A DNA stretch of 64,000 nt from Bradyrhizobium algeriense (GTDB lineage Bacteria; Pseudomonadota; Alphaproteobacteria; Rhizobiales; Xanthobacteraceae). The stretch covers positions 124,001 to 188,000 of the forward strand of contig NZ_PYCN01000012.1 of assembly GCF_003062295.1 (NCBI RefSeq). Direction: 5' to 3'. Positions 51,681 through 59,559 of the stretch are shown one piece after another (position 1 is the stretch's first letter; every line of letters begins with the position of its first letter). Made by a program: the position numbers and the translations under genes. The notes beneath the pieces are model-generated. The model ran no database searches. It saw only the letters and a program-made list of their open reading frames with translations, and was not told the DNA's origin.

Positions 51681-53162
51681 ATGGCCGAAAAACATACCGC
51701 AGGCAAGATGCGCCGCGCCATTCTTGCTGCCTCTATTCTTTCGATCGGAATTCTCGGAGCAGGAACGGCTGCCTGGCTGGGCGGATCGAGTGCCTGGAGA
51801 GAACTGCACTCCTGGTACAATCCCGCGGTTGGCTTTCAATCCGCCGCCCTGCCTGTGGGCTTTGAAGATCTCGTGGAACGCATCAAGCCGACGGTCGTGG
51901 GGGTGCGCGCGAAGGTAGAGCAAGACGCCGACGACGAGGAGCGGCCTTCCGGTCGCGGCGCGTCCTCGAAGCCTTCCGATGTGCCGATGGGCGGCCGACA
52001 GCCCCGTACCGCCACCACTCTCGGGTCAGGCTTCTTCATATCATCGGATGGATACGCCATGACGACCAGCCATCTGGTCAGGGGCGGCGAAAAAATTGAG
52101 GTCATCACCGACGACGGCAGGAGTTACCCTGCCAAGCTGGTTGGCGCCGACCCGAAAACGGACCTCGCGCTGCTCAAGATAGAGGGCGAAAAGGAATTCC
52201 CGGTTGCCCAGATCGCCGACAAGGCGCCTCGGATCGGCGCGCGGGTTCTTGCCGTCGGCAACCCGTTTGGACTTGGCGGAACGGTGACGGCTGGAATTGT
52301 CTCGGCCCGTGCGCGCGATATTCTTGGTCCCTACAACGACTTCATCCAAATCGATGCGCCGGTCAATCAAGGCAATTCCGGTGGACCGACCTTCGATGTC
52401 AGCGGCAAGGTGATTGGCATCAACAGTGCAATATTTTCGCCGACGGGCGGCTCGGTCGGTGTCGGCTTTGCCATTCCAGCGGAAACAGTCAGGACGATCG
52501 CGGACAGACTCAAACAGAAGGGTATCGTCTCCCGTGGCTGGATCGGCGTCGAGGTTCAGTCGGTGAGTCCGGACATCGTGGACGGTCTCGGTCTCAACAA
52601 ACCGGTCTACGGCGTCTTGGTCGCCGAAATCCAGCCGGACAGCCCGGCTGCAAAAACCGGCATCGCGCCGGGCGACGTCATCACTTCTGTGGCGGGCCAG
52701 CCAGCCAGCAATGATCGCGACTTGATAAGGAGAGTCAGCGATATGCCCCCCGGAAAATCAATCGAGGTCGGCCTGATCCGTCAGAACGAGCAAAAAAATG
52801 TCAACGTAACGCTGGGCGAACTTCCGGTTCCTCGCAATGAGAGCCGCTCGATTGCTGAAAAATCGAAATCACCGACGGCGGATGGCGATAAGCCAAACGT
52901 CGGATTGACCCTGATGCCCGCGGAAAACTTTGGCCCCGGTGTCCGAGGTGTCATCGTCGCCGATCTTGATCCCGGAGGTGTTGCGGCTGAGAGCGGACTT
53001 TCGACCGGGGATGTTATTCTCGACGTAGGCGGCAACGCCGTGAAGACTCCTGTCGACTTCTACAAGGCGCTGACCGAGGTTCAAAGCAAGGGCAAGCGCA
53101 TCGCATTGGCGCGGGTGAAGTCAAGCCAGGCAACGCGATTTGTCGCTATTCCCGTCAATTGA
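51681..53162 (+). CDS. DegP/MucD-type serine protease with two PDZ domains
   Basis: This periplasmic HtrA-family protease has 493 residues. A signal-anchor lies at about 10-34. The trypsin-like domain has H131 in 'TTSHLVRGG', D161 in 'PKTDLALLK' and S233 in 'NQGNSGGP', so the triad is complete. Two PDZ domains follow (about 295-375 and 410-490). An acidic linker lies at 80-110. Known relatives degrade misfolded envelope proteins under heat or redox stress. It precedes a convergent phosphoribosyltransferase gene. Its place in the island suggests an accessory copy. Confidence 0.92.
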   Translation: MAEKHTAGKMRRAILAASILSIGILGAGTAAWLGGSSAWRELHSWYNPAVGFQSAALPVGFEDLVERIKPTVVGVRAKVEQDADDEERPSGRGASSKPSDVPMGGRQPRTATTLGSGFFISSDGYAMTTSHLVRGGEKIEVITDDGRSYPAKLVGADPKTDLALLKIEGEKEFPVAQIADKAPRIGARVLAVGNPFGLGGTVTAGIVSARARDILGPYNDFIQIDAPVNQGNSGGPTFDVSGKVIGINSAIFSPTGGSVGVGFAIPAETVRTIADRLKQKGIVSRGWIGVEVQSVSPDIVDGLGLNKPVYGVLVAEIQPDSPAAKTGIAPGDVITSVAGQPASNDRDLIRRVSDMPPGKSIEVGLIRQNEQKNVNVTLGELPVPRNESRSIAEKSKSPTADGDKPNVGLTLMPAENFGPGVRGVIVADLDPGGVAAESGLSTGDVILDVGGNAVKTPVDFYKALTEVQSKGKRIALARVKSSQATRFVAIPVN

Positions 53163-53243
53163 CGGATTGAACGTCGCGGCGGGCACACGACTGAGACTCG
53201 AGGGCCGGCCGCCGAGGATCCCGGAGGCTTAATTTACGGACGC

Positions 53244-53894
53244 TCAGATTGGCGCGCGTTGCAGGAGTTCCTGTACTTCCTTGTCGTCCACCTGGTGAAA
53301 ATCTTTATAGTAGATGCCGACCGCCGTGAAATCCTCCGGTGTCGCCAGGCACACCATGTCATCGCATTCGGCACGAAGCATCTCGACCGTTTCCGCTGGC
53401 GCCACCGGCGTCGCGAGGACGACGCGGGCGGCGCCCTCGGCGCGAACGGCCTGAAGTGCGACCCTTGCGCTCGCGCCCGTGGCAATGCCGTCATCAACGA
53501 CGATAGCGCTGTGTCCGGCGACAGAAACGTGCGGCCGGTCGCTCAACCAGAGGCGCCTACGGCGTTCGATCTTCGCGAGTTCGGCTTCGACGATCCTCGC
53601 GAGTTCGGATTTGGATACACCAGCCGTACGCACGACGTCCTCGTTGATGACTGTGCGGGGTCGCGCGCCGTCGATCACTGCCCCGGCCGCAAGTTCGGGA
53701 TGCCACGGCACGCCGATCTTGCGCACCAGCAACAGATCAAGTGGCGCATGCAGCGCGTGTGCGACCTCGATGCCGACGGGGACGCCTCCACGCGGCAGCG
53801 CGAGGACCAGCGGTTGGGCGTGCTCCAGATATCCAAGTTTTTGCGCCAGTTGCCGACCAGCATCGCTACGATCGCGGAACAGATGGTGATTCAT
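53244..53894 (-). CDS. Phosphoribosyltransferase
   Basis: This 216-residue PRTase-fold protein has the PRPP-binding motif 'AIVVDDGIATGASARVAL' (about 130-147). The N-terminal 'FRDRSDAGRQLAQKL' and 'PRGGVPVGIEVAHAL' match stand-alone PRTases often found beside stress genes. The base acceptor is unknown. The stop lies only 81 bases from the protease stop on the opposite strand. Confidence 0.9.
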   Translation of the reverse strand: MNHHLFRDRSDAGRQLAQKLGYLEHAQPLVLALPRGGVPVGIEVAHALHAPLDLLLVRKIGVPWHPELAAGAVIDGARPRTVINEDVVRTAGVSKSELARIVEAELAKIERRRRLWLSDRPHVSVAGHSAIVVDDGIATGASARVALQAVRAEGAARVVLATPVAPAETVEMLRAECDDMVCLATPEDFTAVGIYYKDFHQVDDKEVQELLQRAPI

Positions 53895-54143
53895 GATGGC
53901 CGCGTTACTCTCAAATGAGTTTCGAACCAGCGGCTCGCCAGAGCTGCTTCAGCGCGCCCGGCTCCTAAAAGGTGAGTCGGCCCGGCTGGCCACGGCAGTG
54001 GATCCTTGCCTGATCAAGGGATCATATCGCGACATCGATAGTTATTCCTTGGCCTTATCGGCAACGCAATGACGCCCGGCGGTGTTCCATCAGAAACTCG
54101 TCCGCGGAGCATCCGCTGAGTACCTTGGCAAGGCGGTGTGCAG

Positions 54144-54323
54144 ATGTCTGAAACGCAGAATCCGGGACCTCAACATTCGGATGGTTCCCGAACCTATCCC
54201 GGCGAGAAGGCCCGGCAGGGCGAGATCATCCTGCGCAAGCCATGGATGCGTGTGGTTTTCATAGCCGGCCTTGTGGGTTGCGTTCTTCTGGCCCTGGGCA
54301 TTCGCATCGCTGCGGGGCTCTGA
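54144..54323 (+). CDS. Small single-TM protein, copy 1 (KARxGEIIL motif)
   Basis: This micro-protein of about 60 residues has a hydrophilic N-terminus, then 'GEKARQGEIILRKPWMR' and one membrane segment 'VVFIAGLVGCVLLALGIRI'. A paralogue lies at 55563-55739 on the other strand with the same order of motif and membrane segment. The conserved 'KARxGEIIL' just before the membrane may be a protein-binding site. Function unknown. The ATG may be at 54138 or 54144. Confidence 0.7.
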   Translation: MSETQNPGPQHSDGSRTYPGEKARQGEIILRKPWMRVVFIAGLVGCVLLALGIRIAAGL

Positions 54324-54551
54324 TGGATACAGGCCATTCGCCCTCGAGGCCAGCTGTGCCGAAGGAGAAGGCATCGCCGGCTGCTGCGCTTCCATGAGGG
54401 CGAACGCAAGCTGCGGCCGCTGGCGGATGTCCAATCGTTATATGATAGGCCATTGCACAACGTGCATGACAAGCTCTGTGATGTGCTGCTGTTCGCGAGC
54501 TCTCTAAAGGACGCGGGCGTGGCGCGCGTGACCATCTCTCAGTGGCGTACC

Positions 54552-54803
54552 TCAGCGCGAAACCAGCGCGAGCTCTATGGTTCGCGCCCGTCGATATTCC
54601 TGAAAGGCGGCTATTGCACGGTTCGAAAGCGCCAGCTTGTTTCGCTGACCTTGTCCGATCATTTGTTCAATCTTGCCTATCAGGAACTGATTGACCTCCC
54701 CGGGATCATCGATCTCGCCGCTGCGTTCGAGAAACTCCCAAGCGATCTGCTTCGCTTCTGCAAGTAGCTGCGGATTGGCATCGTCCTTGAACCATGTCGA
54801 CAT
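54552..54803 (-). CDS. Small conserved-looking soluble protein
   Basis: This 83-residue protein begins 'MSTWFKDDANPQLLAEAKQI' and ends 'ALSNRAIAAFQEYRRARTIE'. The charged-helical pattern with no membrane segment looks like a small rhizobial conserved hypothetical. It overlaps a longer antisense frame on the other strand, which I consider a shadow. Function unknown. Confidence 0.7.
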   Translation of the reverse strand: MSTWFKDDANPQLLAEAKQIAWEFLERSGEIDDPGEVNQFLIGKIEQMIGQGQRNKLALSNRAIAAFQEYRRARTIELALVSR

Positions 54804-55266
54804 CGTCTTTCCTCGACCGTTGATCGAGGAACTAGCCGGACCAGGCTTGGTTCCTAAATATCGCGGTCACGGAAAAGATTTGCACGCCGGGACGGAGTTT
54901 AGGAACGACATGGACGGCAGCTCGTTATTTCGACGGAGCCGGTAACTTTGGAAAGGAGAAATCCCCGAAGAAGCGAACGCTCTAAGCGCCCCGTCAGTTA
55001 CTCAGTTAACTGGCGGGGCCTTGGTTTTGACGACCGCGCGCGGTGGAAGCGCACGATGTCCTCGTGTCCGGGATCTTTCTTGGCCGCGGCGGAGCGGATG
55101 GCCGAGCCTTTTGTCTTTGCGGCCTTCCGGGCCGCGCCAGAGCGGTCGGAGGTGCGGCGGCGCGGCGCGTTTGGCTCGAAACGCGGCACGCTAAGAATGG
55201 TCCCGAGGAACGTCCTTGCGTGCATGCCGCAGCTCACGGCGATGTGCATGGATCGTGTTCCAAAAC
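54804..55266. other. Spacer with a decayed DUF6496 tail copy
   Basis: No intact gene is supported here. The minus strand at about 55070-55200 reads 'ARKAAKTKGSAIRSAAAKK', closely like the tail of the DUF6496 gene at 46855-47352, and the DNA is clearly similar. Confidence 0.55.
55070..55200 (-). pseudogene. Decayed second copy of a DUF6496 C-terminal region
   Basis: The bases match 46886-47030 in long patches (for example GAGCCTTTTGTCTTT), with 'RKAAKTKGSA' on the minus strand equal to the DUF6496 tail 'RKAVKTKGSA'. The N-terminal DUF6496 domain is missing, and the C-terminal end changes to 'PGHEDIVRFHR'. It may be the product of duplication within the island followed by decay. Confidence 0.55.
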
Positions 55267-55482
55267 TCAGGCGGTATGGCCGGGGTCGAATTCTGAAGGC
55301 GTTTTTTTCCTGCGCTGGGGGACCATCTTTGCGGGATCCGGCTTTCCCGGTACTCCCCTCGGTCCGAGTTGTTCTCGCTGGATGTCATCTTCGGACTGCC
55401 TTGGCCGTCCGTCGTCAACTTGCCGGCGAATCCTGACGCTTTCGTCGTAGATTTGCCGGCTGGTTTTCCGTTCTGTTGCCAT
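55267..55482 (-). CDS. Small hydrophilic hypothetical protein
   Basis: This 71-residue protein begins 'MATERKTSRQIYDESVRIRR' and is strongly charged, with no membrane segment. AAGGGA lies about nine bases upstream of the ATG. It may be a real short gene, since its codon use is coherent, but there is no recognised domain. It ends close to the DUF6496-like scrap. Confidence 0.5.
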   Translation of the reverse strand: MATERKTSRQIYDESVRIRRQVDDGRPRQSEDDIQREQLGPRGVPGKPDPAKMVPQRRKKTPSEFDPGHTA

Positions 55483-55562
55483 CTGCTCGATCCCTTACTG
55501 GAAAAACCTGGGCGGGCGCTCGATCTTCGATCCATCGACGTCGCCTCTTGGTGCCGAACGGA

Positions 55563-55739
55563 TTAGATTCCTGCGGCCAAACCGAGGACTATCGCCAGGA
55601 CAACGGCACCCAAAAGACCGGCGATGAAAACGGCGCGACGGCCGGGCGTGTTGAGAATGATTTCACCGCCTCGGGCCTTTTCCGCAGGAGACGGCTCCGT
55701 CGGCGGTGGCGCGGGTTGGGCCGGACCTTCTCTCACCAT
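55563..55739 (-). CDS. Small single-TM protein, copy 2 (KARxGEIIL motif)
   Basis: This 58-residue micro-protein starts 'MVREGPAQPAPPPTEPSPAE', then 'KARGGEIILNTPGRRAVFI' and the membrane segment 'AGLLGAVVLAIVLGLAAGI'. It is the paralogue of the gene at 54144-54323. The start is taken at 55739; the frame runs 36 bases further upstream. Two copies facing each other 1.2 kb apart suggest duplication or separate acquisition. Function unknown. Confidence 0.75.
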   Translation of the reverse strand: MVREGPAQPAPPPTEPSPAEKARGGEIILNTPGRRAVFIAGLLGAVVLAIVLGLAAGI

Positions 55740-55851
55740 GAGACATCTCCGTGAATCAAAGCCCAACCGGCGCAATCGTTCCGGAGCCGTGCCGAAATGT
55801 CAAAAAACTGGCCTATTGTGGCCCGAAGGGAGAGGCGGCTCTCGCTGACCC

Positions 55852-56008
55852 TTATTCCGCGTCTGTTGTTTTCAGAAGTTGCGCGACTTCCATCAATTTT
55901 CGGCGCAGGCGTTCATCAGCAATGCCGAAGTAGAGTTCGAGGAGTTGACGCGACTCTCGCTTCGTAACGAGTTCACTCCAATCCTGCGCTTCGGAGGTTT
56001 GCTTCGAC
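55852..56008 (-). pseudogene. C-terminal fragment of an unidentified gene
   Basis: On the minus strand 'DWSELVTKRESRQLLELYFG' and 'IADERLRRKLMEVAQLLKTT' read like the tail of a real helical protein, perhaps a regulator, ending at a stop at 55852. Upstream the frame turns into the antisense of an ABC ATPase at about 56008. The 5' part of this gene is therefore missing. Confidence 0.5.
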
Positions 56009-56767
56009 TCGACGGAGGCCCAGGCGATCCGCGCCGAGGTCGAGCAGGCAGCTTCCATGCTCGATATCGCCCATCTGCTGCGCCGCAAGCCGGGCCAGCT
56101 TTCCGGCTGCCAGCGCCAGCGCGTCGCGCTGGGCCGCGCGATGGTGCGGCATCCCGCCGTGTTCCTGATGGACGAGCCGCTGTCCAACCTCGATGCCAAG
56201 TTGCGGGTGCAGATGCGCGCGGAAATTACCGCGCTGCATCGTCGTCTGGGCGTCACCTTTGTGTACGTCACGCACGATCAGGCAGAGGCGATGACGATGT
56301 CCGATCGCGTCGCCGTGATGACGGCCGGCGAACTGCTTCAGGTCGGCCAACCGGAGCAGCTCTATCGCGACCCGCAGGACCTGCGGGTCGCCGAGATGAT
56401 CGGAAGCCCAAAGATCAACGTGGTTTCTTGCGACCATTGGATATCTTTGGCTGCGTCGCTTCCTCCAGGAGTTGATGGCAACACGACGCACCTCGCGTTT
56501 CGTCCGGAGGCCGTCGGGATAGCCGCGCCCGGGGATAGAAGACTCAATGGCGTCGTCACCAGCGTCGAGAACCTTGGCTCTGATATCTTCCTGAACGTGG
56601 CGCTTGCAGATGGATGCGGCACCGTCGTCGTGCGCACGCATCCCGACGTATCGCGTTTGGAACCGGGCCGTCCGGTCGGCCTTCAGATTGATCCAGCGTG
56701 CTTGCTGCAATTTGACGGCGCGGGCATGCGCCTGCGCCAGGCCGAGCAGGTAGAGGCCGCAGCGTGA
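56009..56767 (+). pseudogene. ugpC-like ABC transporter ATPase, 5' end deleted
   Basis: The remaining 250 codons match the C-terminal two-thirds of UgpC/MalK-type ATPases. Walker B is in 'PAVFLMDEPLSNLDAK', the H-loop in 'VYVTHDQAEAMTM', and the regulatory TOBE domain follows ('HLAFRPEAVGIAAPGD'). The Walker A region and start codon are absent. The signature motif reads 'LSGCQRQRVALGRA', with Cys in place of the second Gly of LSGGQ. The upstream edge is the fragment at 55852-56008, so a deletion joined two unrelated genes. It cannot hydrolyse ATP. Confidence 0.85.
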
Positions 56768-56970
56768 CAACTCTGGACCAGCATCGCCAACGCAGGGTCG
56801 ATGCGAAAGCACCCGCGCTCGGCATCCTGCTCTTCCGTGACGATGAAGCCGGGCAGTTCCTCGGTCCGCTGATGGCCGGCGCCGTGATTATCGTCGCCCC
56901 ACTCCTCATTGCATTCCTGATCGCGCAGCGCCGGTTTATCGACGGCCTCGCCGTAACGACCATGAAGTAA
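56764..56970 (+). pseudogene. ABC transporter permease C-terminal remnant
   Basis: The 68-codon ORF overlaps the ugpC stop (ATGA). Its tail 'LGPLMAGAVIIVAPLLIAFL' and 'AQRRFIDGLAVTTMK' resembles the C-terminus of UgpE-type permeases ('LAQRxFVEGL..TGIK'). It has a single membrane segment rather than the six or so needed. The start 'MTTLDQHRQRRVDAKAP' is not permease-like. It is either a residual tail made translatable by deletion or a coincidental short gene. Confidence 0.7.
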
Positions 56971-56990
56971 TCCAGAACTGGAGACCGTCC

Positions 56991-58280
56991 ATGCTTGATC
57001 AAATCGTAACCCGGCTAGGTCCGGTGCTCGCCGGAGCGGTTGCGCTCGTGGCAATCGGCGCGACCTCTGCACGCGCGGAGGTCACGCTCGACGTGCTCTA
57101 CACCACACCCGGTACCTTCAATGCGCTGCATCAGGAATTGGCCAGGCGCTTCACCGAGGCGCACCCCGACATCAAGGTGAAGTTCCGCAATCCCGTGGCG
57201 AGCTACGAGGAGGCCGCGCAGCAGATCCTGCGTGACCAGATCACCGGTCGCCCGCCGGATGTGGCTTTCAACGGAATCAATCAGATTGGCCTGTTCGTGG
57301 ATCGGGGATTAGGGGCGCCGCTGGACGGATTCGCAGCGGCAGATGGTGGGCTTGCCGAACTTGGCTATTACTCGACGCTTGCGGAACTCGGAAAGTACAA
57401 AGGCAAGCTCTATGGCCTGCCGTTCGCCGTCTCGACACCGGTGCTCTACGTCAATGCCGATCTGCTCGCGAGGGCCGGCACCGATGTGTCAGCACTTCCA
57501 AAGACCTGGCCAGAGCTTCTGGCTCTGGGCAAGACCATCGAGGCGAAAGCGGGCACTGCGGCTACGGGCTTCTATTATCAGTGGGAGCAAACCGGAAACT
57601 GGCTATTCCAGTCGCTGGTGACGAGCAAAGGCGGCCGTATTCTCAAAGCCGACGGATGCAGCATCGCCTTCGACGATGCGAACGGCATGTGGGCGCTGAA
57701 GACGCTCGAAGCTTTCGGCAAATCGGGCATGCCGAATCTCGGGCTCGGTCAGGCCCGGCAATCATTCGTCGCAGGCAACATCGCGATATCAGCGGATTCC
57801 ACATCCTATGTGGCCGCGGCCGAGCGGCAGATCGGCGGTCGGTTCCAGTTCAAAACCGTCGCCTTTCCGCTCGCCGTCGCCGACGGGCGCCTTCCCGCAG
57901 GCGGAAACGTCGCCATGGTTTTCGCAAAGGACGCCGAACGCCAGAAGGCCGCCTGGAAATATGTAAAGTTCGCCACCGGGCCGGTCGGCCAGACCGCGAT
58001 GGTCAATTCCACCGGCTATATGCCCGGCAGCGAGATTGCCGTGAAGACGCCGGAGATGCTCGGCGCTTTCTATGCAAGGAGCCCCAACCACCTGACCAGT
58101 ATCCAGCAATTGCCGCTGCTGACGGAATGGGCATCTTTTCCAGGCGATAATTCGCTGAAAATTATTGAGGTGATCAAGCACCATATAGAGAGTCTGGTGA
58201 CGGGCAAGCGCACGGCGGAGCAGGTCATGCCTGAGCTGGTTGGAGATGTATCCAAGCTTCTGCCAAAGTGCGGCGACTAG
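56991..58280 (+). CDS. ABC transporter sugar/glycerol-phosphate-type binding protein
   Basis: This intact solute-binding protein of 429 residues has a signal peptide (about 1-29) and a type 1 extracellular solute-binding fold ('RFTEAHPDIKVKFRNP', 'PPDVAFNGINQIGLFVDRG', 'LYGLPFAVSTPVLYVNADLL', 'KTWPELLALGKTIE'). It resembles UgpB-like proteins that bind glycerol-phosphate or carbohydrates. Its ATPase and permease genes upstream are broken, so uptake would depend on another transporter, or the gene is on the way to decay. It starts 20 bases after the permease scrap. Confidence 0.9.
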   Translation: MLDQIVTRLGPVLAGAVALVAIGATSARAEVTLDVLYTTPGTFNALHQELARRFTEAHPDIKVKFRNPVASYEEAAQQILRDQITGRPPDVAFNGINQIGLFVDRGLGAPLDGFAAADGGLAELGYYSTLAELGKYKGKLYGLPFAVSTPVLYVNADLLARAGTDVSALPKTWPELLALGKTIEAKAGTAATGFYYQWEQTGNWLFQSLVTSKGGRILKADGCSIAFDDANGMWALKTLEAFGKSGMPNLGLGQARQSFVAGNIAISADSTSYVAAAERQIGGRFQFKTVAFPLAVADGRLPAGGNVAMVFAKDAERQKAAWKYVKFATGPVGQTAMVNSTGYMPGSEIAVKTPEMLGAFYARSPNHLTSIQQLPLLTEWASFPGDNSLKIIEVIKHHIESLVTGKRTAEQVMPELVGDVSKLLPKCGD

Positions 58281-58954
58281 CTGGCGATCGAACGCGCGGG
58301 GCGGCTCGATCGGACCGTCGCGCTTGCGCCGTTGGTAGCTCAAGCTTCCTCATGACGGATTGGGCCGATCGAGCGGGGAAAACAAATATTCTCAGCACTC
58401 AAGCATGGCCGCGATCAGCCATGCTGTACCGCGCCGTTGACGGCGTTCTCTAGTGAACGAATTGCGGCTGCGCGAAATCCCTGTCAGTGGATACACCTGA
58501 ACGGCCATTACTTGCGCCAGTGCATATGCCAGCAAAACGGCGGCCCCACTCTCGCCTTGGCTTGTCGCGCGCCACACGATGATCCATGTAACGGCGGAGT
58601 GCGATCCCGGCACATGAGTTGATCTACCTGCAGGGAAATCTTGGAAATCGCGCGAGTGCCAATCGGAGACTATTGAGCGTCGGGTTTGATATTTCGACGG
58701 CAAAGGCTTCGCGCAACGCATCGACACTCAGTGCGCGTCGGCCGGCTCGATCCCTTGCCAACATGGCGAGCGCAGTGGTGGCTCCGACCTCGGAGGTAAC
58801 TCGGAATTTCCGGCGCATCGTCCCGTACAAGTACGGGCAAATCTCCGCCATGAGCAATGACAGCATTTTGGCCTGATACTAGGATGAGGAAAGTTGGCAA
58901 TTACTTTTCTGCCAACGCGTTCTGCAAAATTCATCTGAGTGAAGGGGTTTTCTC
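58281..58954. other. Intergenic region before the pilus locus
   Basis: No gene is supported in these 674 bases. Short ORFs on both strands overlap one another and have no recognisable domains. The Flp operon promoter should lie here. An inverted repeat GTTGGCA-N10-TGCCAAC sits at 58893-58916, about 40 bases before the first pilin start, and could be an operator or attenuator. Confidence 0.45.
58893..58916. promoter_or_regulatory. Inverted repeat upstream of the first Flp pilin
   Basis: GTTGGCA and TGCCAAC are perfect inverted arms separated by ten bases. It lies in the right place to be a binding site for a regulator of pilus expression. It does not fit a sigma-54 -24/-12 promoter, because the GG-to-GC spacing is 13 bases instead of 10. 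Confidence 0.35.
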
Positions 58955-59164
58955 ATGTTGAAGTATTCCATCAAGGCCACCGAAGCGTTGAAGCGTCTGC
59001 GCACGGACCAGGACGGCGTGGTGTCGTTCGAGTACATCATCGTCGCGGCGTGCATCATCGGCGCAGTGACTGCTGCGTTCGGTACTGGAGCTGGTGGTGC
59101 GATCGCGACGGCGCTGACTGGCGGGATCACCGCTATCACCGCCGCTTTCACTGCGGCCGTGTAA
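58955..59164 (+). CDS. Flp/Fap-type pilin 1
   Basis: This 69-residue type IVb pilin is the major subunit of the Tad pilus. The basic N-terminal leader ends before 'DQDGVVSFEYIIVAACIIGA', where the Gly followed by the Glu at position +5 or so and the hydrophobic helix mark the CpaA cleavage and assembly region. The C-terminus is Ala/Thr/Gly-rich. GAAGGGG lies upstream. A strong hairpin follows the gene. Confidence 0.93.
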   Translation: MLKYSIKATEALKRLRTDQDGVVSFEYIIVAACIIGAVTAAFGTGAGGAIATALTGGITAITAAFTAAV

Positions 59165-59182
59165 TACAGGCATCTCGCCCCA

Positions 59183-59213
59183 GAGGGGGGCATAGGAATC
59201 TGCCCCCCTCTTT
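59183..59213 (+). terminator. Rho-independent terminator between the two pilins
   Basis: GAGGGGGGCA (59183-59192) and TGCCCCCCTC (59201-59210) pair perfectly around an eight-base loop, followed by TTTATT. It can stop most transcription after pilin 1 while letting a minority continue, giving excess pilin over the machinery. Confidence 0.8.
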
Positions 59214-59278
59214 ATTGGATTGCGGCCAAAGCCTCGTTTCTGAAAGTCCTGCCTTCGGCCCAAATAGGGATTCCTCCT

Positions 59279-59494
59279 ATGTTGAGGTATCGAGTTAAGT
59301 CCACGGACGCGTTCAAGCGTCTGCGCACGGACAAGGACGGCGTGGTGTCGTTCGAATACGTGATGGTGGCGGCTTGCATCGTCGGCGCAGTGAGTGCTGC
59401 TTTCGGTACTAGCGCTGGTGGAACTGTCGCGACCGTGCTGACGAGCGGGATCAGCACGATCAGCGCCGCTATCAGCACTGCCGTCGGAAGCTAA
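59279..59494 (+). CDS. Flp/Fap-type pilin 2
   Basis: This 71-residue second type IVb pilin is similar to the first: 'FKRLRTDKDGVVSFEYVMVA' has the same cleavage region and hydrophobic helix. The two genes probably arose by tandem duplication. The C-terminus differs ('STISAAISTAVGS'). It may be a minor or alternative subunit. No terminator of the same kind follows, so it can be cotranscribed with cpaA. Confidence 0.92.
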   Translation: MLRYRVKSTDAFKRLRTDKDGVVSFEYVMVAACIVGAVSAAFGTSAGGTVATVLTSGISTISAAISTAVGS

Positions 59495-59559
59495 TACAGC
59501 CGTCTGGGTTCATGGAGGCACGAGAGATCTGTAGCCACATTTTTTAAGGCGTGCGTTTG

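Noticed and set aside
51228..51923. Minus-strand ORF across the CBS scrap and the protease start
   Set aside because: It overlaps two plus-strand frames with clear family matches and shows no domain.
54453..54767. Plus-strand ORF opposite the 83-residue protein
   Set aside because: The minus-strand frame has a coherent conserved-looking protein; the plus frame does not.
58619..58876. Small ORFs on both strands before the pilus locus
   Set aside because: They overlap one another without ribosome binding sites or domains.
58893..58916. Sigma-54 promoter upstream of the first pilin
   Set aside because: The GG and GC elements are 13 bases apart instead of 10; kept only as an inverted repeat.
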